From positions 372,001 through 436,000 of the forward strand of contig NZ_JAHZIL010000004.1 of NCBI RefSeq assembly GCF_019443085.1: 64,000 bases of DNA. Direction: 5' to 3'. How positions within the stretch are numbered: the stretch's first letter is position 1; every line of letters starts with the position of its first letter. Positions 58,367-64,000 of the stretch are shown piece after piece. Below the pieces are notes generated by a model that was not told the origin of the DNA, did not search any database, and worked only from the letters and a program-made list of their open reading frames with translations. The position numbers and the translations under genes are program-made. This stretch comes from Marinobacter sp. F4218 (GTDB lineage Bacteria; Pseudomonadota; Gammaproteobacteria; Pseudomonadales; Oleiphilaceae).

Positions 58367-59380
58367 ATGACCGACCCAGTCACACCAGTCTCCGGCGCTA
58401 CATCCTCGGTTCTCACGACTGCCGCAGCCCCCTTGCCCGAGGCCGGCTGGTCTAAGCTAAGCAACCGCATGCTTGTGCGCGTCAGCGGCCCCGGTACCGA
58501 CAAGTTCCTGCAGGGCCAGTTCAGCCAGCACCTCGATGAGGTTGTCGCAGGATACTCACCCCGGGCCGCAGCGGCCACACCCAAGGGGCGCGCCTACTGC
58601 CTGACCCGTTTGGTACGGGATGGTGCCGACATTGTGATGGATCTGGACACGGCACTGGCAGAGTCGACCCTTGCGCACTTGCGCAAGTATCTGATGTTGT
58701 TTCGGGGCACCTCCGCAGACCTCATCGCAGACGGTTGCATCTTTGGTCTGCTTGGCGACTCAGACGCGCAAAAGTTGGCGGGGGAGGCGGTTTCAGACCT
58801 GAAACGCCCGGGCGATTCGCTGGCACTCGACCACGGTTTCCTGATTCGTGTGGAACCCACCGCCGAGGGCCTGCCCCGGTTCGAATTCTGGCAAACCGAC
58901 GATTCCACGACGGGCCTGGACACCCGAGATGAGCGCAGTCTGACCGACTGGCAGGCATCAGAGATTGCTGCCGGTATCGCTGCGCTGACAGAACAGACCA
59001 AAGAGGCTTTCGTACCCCAGATGCTGAACTGGCAGCATGTCGGTGGCGTGCACTTCAAGAAAGGCTGTTACACCGGCCAGGAAATCATCGCCCGCATGCA
59101 TTTTCTGGGTCAGCTCAAGAAGAGCCTGTATCGCTTCCGGCTCGAAACGACCGTGCCCCCCGAACCCGGCAAATCCATCCTCGCCGGTGAACGGTCGGTC
59201 GGCAGCGTGGTCAATTCCGTGGCGTTGCAGAACGGCACCTGCGAGCTGCTGGCAGTGGTCAGGCATGACGCGGCGGACGATGAGCTGACGGTCGACGGAC
59301 TGGACGGCCGGATGCTGGTCCAGCTACCCCTCCCCTACGCCGTGCCCGAGAGGGAAAAAAGCCCACAGACAGATACATAA
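58367..59380 (+). CDS. ygfZ: tRNA-modifying/Fe-S maintenance protein YgfZ
   Basis: 337 residues, GcvT-like folate-binding fold. The signature KKGCYTGQEIIARM contains the essential Cys234. Family members bind tetrahydrofolate and help iron-sulfur enzymes such as MiaB. The N-terminal domain has FLQGQFSQHLDEV. It starts three bases after the YgfX-like gene and likely belongs to the nadB-sdhE-ygfX-ygfZ run. Confidence 0.93.
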   Translation: MTDPVTPVSGATSSVLTTAAAPLPEAGWSKLSNRMLVRVSGPGTDKFLQGQFSQHLDEVVAGYSPRAAAATPKGRAYCLTRLVRDGADIVMDLDTALAESTLAHLRKYLMLFRGTSADLIADGCIFGLLGDSDAQKLAGEAVSDLKRPGDSLALDHGFLIRVEPTAEGLPRFEFWQTDDSTTGLDTRDERSLTDWQASEIAAGIAALTEQTKEAFVPQMLNWQHVGGVHFKKGCYTGQEIIARMHFLGQLKKSLYRFRLETTVPPEPGKSILAGERSVGSVVNSVALQNGTCELLAVVRHDAADDELTVDGLDGRMLVQLPLPYAVPEREKSPQTDT

Positions 59381-59497
59381 GTTGACAGGCAAATCGATCG
59401 TAATTTGCTATAAAGTAACTCACTTATATGATTTTTATGGTTGCTGGCGACCGCTGTACGCCGGCACCAAATCCTGTCAATCGGACTGTTGCTGACC

Positions 59498-60331
59498 ATG
59501 TCGAATATCGTCGAAACCATAAAAACTGATCTGATCACCGCCATCGAAAATGACAAACTCGTCCTCCCGACACTGCCGGAGGTGGCCCTGCAGGTCAGGG
59601 AAATCGCCGAGTCGGAAGACTCCGCAATTGCCGATCTGGTCAAGGTGATCAGCAACGACACCGCGCTCTCGGCTCGCATCATCCGGGTCTGCAACAGCCC
59701 GCTTTTTCGGGGCAGTCGCGCCATCGAGAACCTGAACATGGCGTTAAGCCGTCTGGGCATGGCGTACACCAGCAACCTCGCGATGGGCCTCGCGATGGAA
59801 CAGATGTTCCAGGCCACGTCTGACATGGTCGACAAGCGTCTGCGGGCCACTTGGCAGACCAGCACTGAAGTGGCCGGCGTCTGTCATGTACTGGCTCAGC
59901 ATTACACCAAGCTGAAGCCGGAGCAGGCGACACTGGCGGGCCTGGTGCACCAGATCGGTGTCTTGCCGATCCTGCGTTACGTCGAGGATCAGGATATCCA
60001 GATCAGCAGCATCATGCTTGATAACGTGATTGATGAGCTCCATCCCCGACTGGGTGTGGCGATCCTGAAAAAGTGGGATTTCCCTAAAGAACTGCAGAAC
60101 GTGCCCCTGGACTATGCGAAGTTCCAGCGACAAGCGCCAGCCGCCGATTACGCGGACCTGGTGATGGTTGCTAACCTGCAGTTGGTTGCCGGCAGCGGCC
60201 ACCCATGGAACGAGATCGACTGGAACAGTATCTCCGCATTCGACCGCCTGGGGCTCGATCCCAACATCGACATGAGCGAGGAAGAAGACCTGAATGCCGA
60301 GATGGAAGCGGCAATGGCGCTGCTTCAATAA
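59498..60331 (+). CDS. HDOD-domain signalling protein
   Basis: 277 residues, essentially one HDOD domain: LPTLPEVALQVREIAES, SNDTALSARIIRVCNSPLF, GLVHQIGVLPILRYV and LHPRLGVAILKKWDFP. The acidic tail (MSEEEDLNAEMEAAM) is distinctive. No output domain is attached, so it may act as an adaptor. The start ATG at 59498 (MSNIVETIK) is chosen by homology; the ribosome site is weak. It ends three bases before the convergent ung and uses a terminator inside ung. Confidence 0.88.
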   Translation: MSNIVETIKTDLITAIENDKLVLPTLPEVALQVREIAESEDSAIADLVKVISNDTALSARIIRVCNSPLFRGSRAIENLNMALSRLGMAYTSNLAMGLAMEQMFQATSDMVDKRLRATWQTSTEVAGVCHVLAQHYTKLKPEQATLAGLVHQIGVLPILRYVEDQDIQISSIMLDNVIDELHPRLGVAILKKWDFPKELQNVPLDYAKFQRQAPAADYADLVMVANLQLVAGSGHPWNEIDWNSISAFDRLGLDPNIDMSEEEDLNAEMEAAMALLQ

Positions 60332-60334
60332 GAC

Positions 60335-61066
60335 CTACTTCTGGTAGCGGGCAATCAGCTCGGCTTTCGAGGGCAGCGTCCAGTCAATGGATGGCTGCCC
60401 TTTTTGTCGCAACCAGTCGTTAGCGCGGGAAAAGTGCCTGCAGCCAAAGAATCCGCGATATGCACTGAGTGGTGAAGGGTGTGGGCCCTCCAACACCAGA
60501 TGCTGGTTGCGGTCTATGTGCCGGCCTTTCTTTCTTGCGTAGCTGCCCCAAAGCAGGAAAACCACACCTTCCCTTTCCCGGTTGATGGTTTCAATTACCT
60601 TGTCGGTGAAGGTTTCCCAGCCCTTGCCCTGGTGCGCACCTGCCTGCCCCTGAACCACCGTAAGTACGCTGTTAAGCAACAGCACACCGTCTTCGGCCCA
60701 GGGCTGTAAGCAGCCGTGATCGGGGGCTTCGATATTCAGATCGCTCTGGATTTCCTTGAAGATGTTGACCAGTGACGGCGGTGGCGTAACGTCCGGCCTG
60801 ACGGAAAAGCACAAGCCATGGGCCTGCCCGGGGCCATGATAGGGGTCCTGCCCGAGAATCACTACGGAAACCTTATCCAGGGGCGTGCTGTTCAGCGCAT
60901 TGAAGCAATGCTGGCTGGCGGGAAACAGGACCTTCCCGGCCTGCTCCTCTTCGGCAAGGAATTCCGCGAGCGCCCGCATGTAGGGCTGACGGAATTCGTT
61001 GCCGAGATGATCGGACCAGCCCCGGTCAGGCCTGAGCTGGCTAGCCAGTACCTCAGCCGGGTGCAT
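60335..61066 (-). CDS. ung: uracil-DNA glycosylase
   Basis: 243 residues. Ung removes uracil from DNA. The catalytic Asp74 lies in [20 protein letters not shown]; the uracil-pocket and DNA-intercalation segments are LLLNSVLTV and [18 protein letters not shown]. It begins three bases after the lysS stop, so it is probably the last gene of prfB-lysS-ung. Confidence 0.97.
   Translation of the reverse strand: MHPAEVLASQLRPDRGWSDHLGNEFRQPYMRALAEFLAEEEQAGKVLFPASQHCFNALNSTPLDKVSVVILGQDPYHGPGQAHGLCFSVRPDVTPPPSLVNIFKEIQSDLNIEAPDHGCLQPWAEDGVLLLNSVLTVVQGQAGAHQGKGWETFTDKVIETINREREGVVFLLWGSYARKKGRHIDRNQHLVLEGPHPSPLSAYRGFFGCRHFSRANDWLRQKGQPSIDWTLPSKAELIARYQK
60370..60405 (+). terminator. terminator for the HDOD gene, embedded in the ung coding region
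   Basis: GGGCAGC (60371-60377) pairs with GCTGCCC (60394-60400), followed by five T residues on the plus strand. It begins 38 bases after the HDOD stop and lies wholly within the 3' end of the convergent ung gene. Confidence 0.75.
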
Positions 61067-61069
61067 GGT

Positions 61070-62611
61070 CTACGCCTCGTCGCCTGCGTCGTGGTGGTCG
61101 GAACGGTGCTCCGGGCGCATGTGCGGGAACAGGATCACGTCACGAATAGACGGGGAATCGGTCAGCAGCATGGCCAGACGATCGATGCCGATGCCTTCGC
61201 CGGCGGTCGGCGGAAGGCCATACTCCAGCGCCATTACGTAGTCCTCGTCATAGAACATGGCCTCGTCATCGCCGGCATCCTTTTCAGCTACCTGGGCCCG
61301 GAAGCGCTCAGCCTGATCCTCGGCATCATTCAGCTCCGAGAAGCCGTTGGCAAGCTCGCGGCCACCCACGAAGAACTCGAATCGTTCCGTCACGAACGGA
61401 TCGTTGTCCTTGCACCGGGCCAGCGGAGAAACCTCCTTGGGATAATCGGTGATGAAAGTGGGCTGGATCAGCAAGTGTTCCGCCGTCGCTTCGAAAATTT
61501 CGATCTGCACCTTGCCCAGGCCCCACGTATCCTTGAGCTGAATGCCAAGATGGGCGGCAACGCGACGGGCACTGGCTTCATCACCGAGCTGACCGGCCTG
61601 GATGTCGGGGTTGTGTTCAAGGATGGCCTCAACGACCGTCATGCGCCGGAACGGCTTACCGAAATCGTATTCGACGGTTTCCTGCTCGCCGTTGGAGAGC
61701 TCCCGGGTGTTCACCACGGTCGTGGTGCCCAACACCTCCCGGGTGACCTGGCGCAACATATCCTCGGTCAGATCCATCAGGTCGTTGTAGTCGGCGTAGG
61801 CCTGGTAGAACTCGACCATGGTGAATTCCGGATTGTGCCGGGTCGAGAGACCTTCATTCCGGAAGTTGCGGTTGATCTCGAACACCCGCTCGAAACCGCC
61901 AACCACCAATCGCTTGAGAAAAAGCTCGGGGGCAATGCGCAGATACATGTCGATGCCCAGCGCGTTGTGATGCGTAGCGAACGGACGCGCCGTTGCACCA
62001 CCCGGGATCACCTGCAGCATCGGCGTTTCGACTTCCATGAAGCCGCGGGCATTGAAATAATTCCGCATGCTGCTGATCAGGCGGGTGCGGGCCATGAACA
62101 CCTTGCGGGTATCTTCATTCACCATCAAATCGACGTAGCGATGACGGTAACGGGCCTCCATGTCGGTCAGCCCCTTATGCTTCTCCGGCAAAGGACGCAG
62201 CGACTTGGTCAGGAGCACGTACTCATCCATGGTTACGTACAGGTCGCCCTTGCCCGACTTGGTCAGCGTGCCGCGAACACCCACGATATCGCCCAGATCC
62301 CAGTGCTTGGTGTCCTTCTGGACATGCTTGGTGGCGTAGATCTGGATCCGCCCGGTCATATCCTGAACAACCTTGAACGCCTTGCGGTCGAGCATCATGC
62401 GGCCGGCGATGGCCACCTTGATGTCCAGCTTTTCCAGCTCTTCCTTGCTCTTCTCACCGTATTTTTCCTGCAGTTCAGCAGCAGTGCTGTCACGGCGGAA
62501 ATCATTCGGGAAAGGATTGCCTTCGGTGCGCAGCTCGGCCAGCTTGGCACGGCGCTCGGCAATCAGCTTGTTGTCCTCGTGCTGGGTGGCGCTGTGGGTT
62601 TGTTCAGTCAT
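61070..62611 (-). CDS. lysS: lysyl-tRNA synthetase, class II
   Basis: 513 residues. Anticodon-binding OB fold at about 70-175 ([20 protein letters not shown]), then the class II catalytic core: motif 1 around [15 protein letters not shown], motif 2 [22 protein letters not shown], motif 3 [20 protein letters not shown]. Order prfB-lysS is conserved with E. coli. The gap to prfB is about 52 bases. Confidence 0.98.
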   Translation of the reverse strand: MTEQTHSATQHEDNKLIAERRAKLAELRTEGNPFPNDFRRDSTAAELQEKYGEKSKEELEKLDIKVAIAGRMMLDRKAFKVVQDMTGRIQIYATKHVQKDTKHWDLGDIVGVRGTLTKSGKGDLYVTMDEYVLLTKSLRPLPEKHKGLTDMEARYRHRYVDLMVNEDTRKVFMARTRLISSMRNYFNARGFMEVETPMLQVIPGGATARPFATHHNALGIDMYLRIAPELFLKRLVVGGFERVFEINRNFRNEGLSTRHNPEFTMVEFYQAYADYNDLMDLTEDMLRQVTREVLGTTTVVNTRELSNGEQETVEYDFGKPFRRMTVVEAILEHNPDIQAGQLGDEASARRVAAHLGIQLKDTWGLGKVQIEIFEATAEHLLIQPTFITDYPKEVSPLARCKDNDPFVTERFEFFVGGRELANGFSELNDAEDQAERFRAQVAEKDAGDDEAMFYDEDYVMALEYGLPPTAGEGIGIDRLAMLLTDSPSIRDVILFPHMRPEHRSDHHDAGDEA

Positions 62612-62663
62612 GTTGGCTCACTAAAGATCGGGAATTATCCGGGTTTTGGTTTGATGGCGCGGG

Positions 62664-63759
62664 TTACAGCGCCATCTTCAGACTGGCTTCGATGAACTTG
62701 TCGATATCACCATCCAGTACCGACTGGGTATTGCTGGTTTCGACCTTGGTGCGCAGATCCTTGATACGGCTGTCATCGAGCACGTAGGAGCGGATCTGGC
62801 TGCCCCAGCCGATGTCGGCCTTGGCGTCCTCGGCCTTCTGCTTCTCGGCATTACGCTCCTGCATCTCGCGCTCGAACAGCTTAGCCTTCAGCTGCTTCAT
62901 CGCCTGGTCTTTGTTCTGATGCTGGCTTCGGCCGGCCTGACAGGCAACCACGATACCGGTCGGGTTGTGGGTCAGACGAACGGCCGACTCGGTGCGGTTG
63001 ACGTGCTGACCACCGGCGCCGGAGGCGCGATACACATCGACGCGCAGGTCGGCAGGGTTGATTTCAATCTCGAAGCTGTCATCCACCTCCGGAGACACGA
63101 AGACAGATGAGAACGAGGTATGGCGACGGTTGCCGGAATCGAACGGCGACTTCCGGACCAGGCGGTGAACACCGGTCTCAGTGCGCAACCAGCCGTAGGC
63201 GTAATCACCCTGAATGTGGATAGTGGCGCTCTTGATACCCGCCACATCACCTTCCTGCAGTTCGACGATCTCAGCCTTGAAACCACGACGCTCGGCCCAG
63301 CGCAGGTACATGCGAAGCAGCATGTTCGCCCAGTCCTGGGCCTCGGTGCCACCGGAACCGGCCTGGATATCCAGGTAGGCATTGTTGGCATCCATTTCAC
63401 CGGAGAACATCCGGCGGAACTCGAGCTTCTCAAGCTCCTTGTCGAGACCGTCAAGATCCGCCTCGATCTCGGCCACCGTTGCCTCGTCGTCTTCCTCAAC
63501 CGCCATGTCCAGCAGACTCTCGGCGTCGCCCAGACCACTGGTGAGGTTGTCGATGGTTTTGACGATCAGTTCCAGATCCGCCCGTTCCTTGCCCAACCCC
63601 TGGGCCCGCTCGGGATCTTCCCAGACCGTGGGCAATTCCAGTTCACGCTCTACCTCGACCAGACGTTCACTGCGCTGGTCGTAGTCAAAGATACCCCCTG
63701 AGCGCTTCAGTACGCTCACGAAGCTCTTTAATCTTCGTCACAATGGGATTAATTTCCAT
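62664..63759 (-). CDS. prfB: peptide chain release factor 2, with programmed +1 frameshift
   Basis: About 364 residues after frameshifting. The first 24 codons ([20 protein letters not shown] to RGYL) start at the ATG ending at 63759, with AAGGG four bases upstream, and stop at TGA 63685-63687. Translation shifts +1 into the main frame ([12 protein letters not shown] onward). The stop-codon-reading SPF tripeptide is in [11 protein letters not shown] and the catalytic GGQ in [16 protein letters not shown]2 recognises UGA/UAA, and low RF2 favours the shift, giving autoregulation. It follows recJ and precedes lysS. Confidence 0.97.
63685..63699 (-). promoter_or_regulatory. prfB programmed frameshift site
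   Basis: On the minus strand AGGGGGTATCTTTGAC contains the internal Shine-Dalgarno AGGGGG, the slippery CTT codon (63688-63690) and the in-frame TGA followed by C, which favours slow termination. This is the canonical RF2 recoding arrangement. Confidence 0.95.
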
Positions 63760-63805
63760 GAAACCCTTACTCGCTCTAGAAAATGGTGAGTAAAACAGTG
63801 GCGGG

Positions 63806-63811
63806 ATTCTA
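63806..63811 (-). promoter_or_regulatory. possible -10 element upstream of prfB
   Basis: TAGAAT on the minus strand, 47 bases before the prfB ATG, with only a weak -35. prfB may also be read from recJ. Confidence 0.25.
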
Positions 63812-63898
63812 CCGGAATTCTGTACTTAAATCAGCCGGGGAAACCGTAACGCCAATCACGGCAGTGGGGCCTGCAGCCATTCTCATGCAGCTCGGTGG

Positions 63899-64000
63899 CT
63901 AGTTCAAAGGCTCGAGATAATCCACCAGGAGCTGTAGATTGGTGCGGCCCCGAAACGTATTGGCATCCGGCTTGTACACGACCCGGGCCCCCGTGCGGGT
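63899..64000 (-). CDS. recJ: single-stranded-DNA exonuclease RecJ, C-terminal end only
   Basis: The last 33 residues of a gene entering from the right edge: ARVVYKPDANTFRGRTNLQL and onward to LEPLN before TAG. The pattern (VVYK.D.N.FRGR..LQLLV) matches the C-terminus of RecJ, and recJ lies directly upstream of prfB in E. coli. Too little is present to judge completeness. It ends 139 bases before prfB. Confidence 0.75.
   Translation of the reverse strand, partial: TRTGARVVYKPDANTFRGRTNLQLLVDYLEPLN

Noticed and set aside
60818-62695. 625-codon open frame on the plus strand opposite lysS and ung
   Set aside because: Antisense shadow spanning two conserved minus-strand genes; no ribosome site or domain.
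62664-63719. prfB as a simple frame starting at 63719 or as a frameshifted pseudogene
   Set aside because: The upstream 24 codons match the RF2 N-terminus and the AGGGGG-CTT-TGAC recoding signal is complete, so it is a functional recoded gene.

Overview
The window looks like chromosomal DNA of a marine gammaproteobacterium, most likely Marinobacter or a close relative. The strongest reasons are a 512-residue fatty acyl-CoA reductase of the wax-ester type found in Marinobacter, and gene neighbourhoods shared with Pseudomonas: mazG-relA-rlmD-cysM next to gacS, algU-mucA-mucB-mucC-mucD next to nadB, and tsaB-adk-ppc. Coding density is high and G+C appears moderately high. I saw no rRNA, tRNA, CRISPR array, transposase, integrase or phage gene. 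This is core chromosome with a few lineage-specific stretches, not a mobile island.

Layout. 1-9.1 kb is metabolic and regulatory: a truncated acyl-CoA dehydrogenase divergent from a LysR regulator, a small membrane protein, a stand-alone EAL phosphodiesterase, an isopropylmalate/tartrate dehydrogenase homologue, a lipoprotein, an aminotransferase with a small Cys-rich protein, a D-2-hydroxyacid dehydrogenase and a fatty acid desaturase with several palindromes upstream. 9.3-14 kb is acetate and lipid metabolism: acs with a LuxR-type response regulator behind it, then the fatty acyl-CoA reductase. 14.1-21.8 kb is the least ordinary part: a FlhG/MinD-like ATPase divergent from an HDOD-GAF-histidine kinase, its probable partner response regulator (REC-PAS-GGDEF-EAL), and a methyltransferase/DUF2156 pair. 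21.8-33 kb is housekeeping: murI, nudC, plsB, rsmJ, tsaB, adk, a YbaK-HDOD fusion and ppc.

33-42.5 kb holds two small paralogous proteins facing each other, then mazG, relA, rlmD, cysM and the divergent gacS hybrid kinase. 42.5-48.6 kb is the conserved lepA-lepB-DUF4845-rnc-era-recO-pdxJ operon, read on the minus strand with several overlaps. 48.7-51.4 kb is a membrane-bound GGDEF-EAL protein with a degenerate EAL motif. 51.5-55.8 kb is the envelope-stress operon algU-mucA-mucB-mucC-mucD, with a candidate self-regulated promoter, divergent from nadB. 57.6-60.3 kb has sdhE, a YgfX-like gene, ygfZ and another HDOD gene. 60.3-64 kb is recJ(partial)-prfB-lysS-ung, with the programmed +1 frameshift of prfB plainly visible.

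Themes. Lipid metabolism recurs (acyl-CoA dehydrogenase, desaturase, acs, fatty acyl-CoA reductase, plsB, possibly the DUF2156 pair), as expected for an organism that stores wax esters. Signalling is dense: three c-di-GMP proteins, three HDOD proteins, GacS, RelA and AlgU. I found no clearly new defence or mobile system. The best candidates for undescribed biology are the HDOD-kinase/GGDEF-EAL pair with its divergent MinD-like ATPase, the methyltransferase/DUF2156 pair, the YbaK-HDOD fusion, the facing paralogues near 33.4 kb, and the palindromes upstream of the desaturase and reductase genes. All functions are inferred from sequence reading alone; no database search was run.
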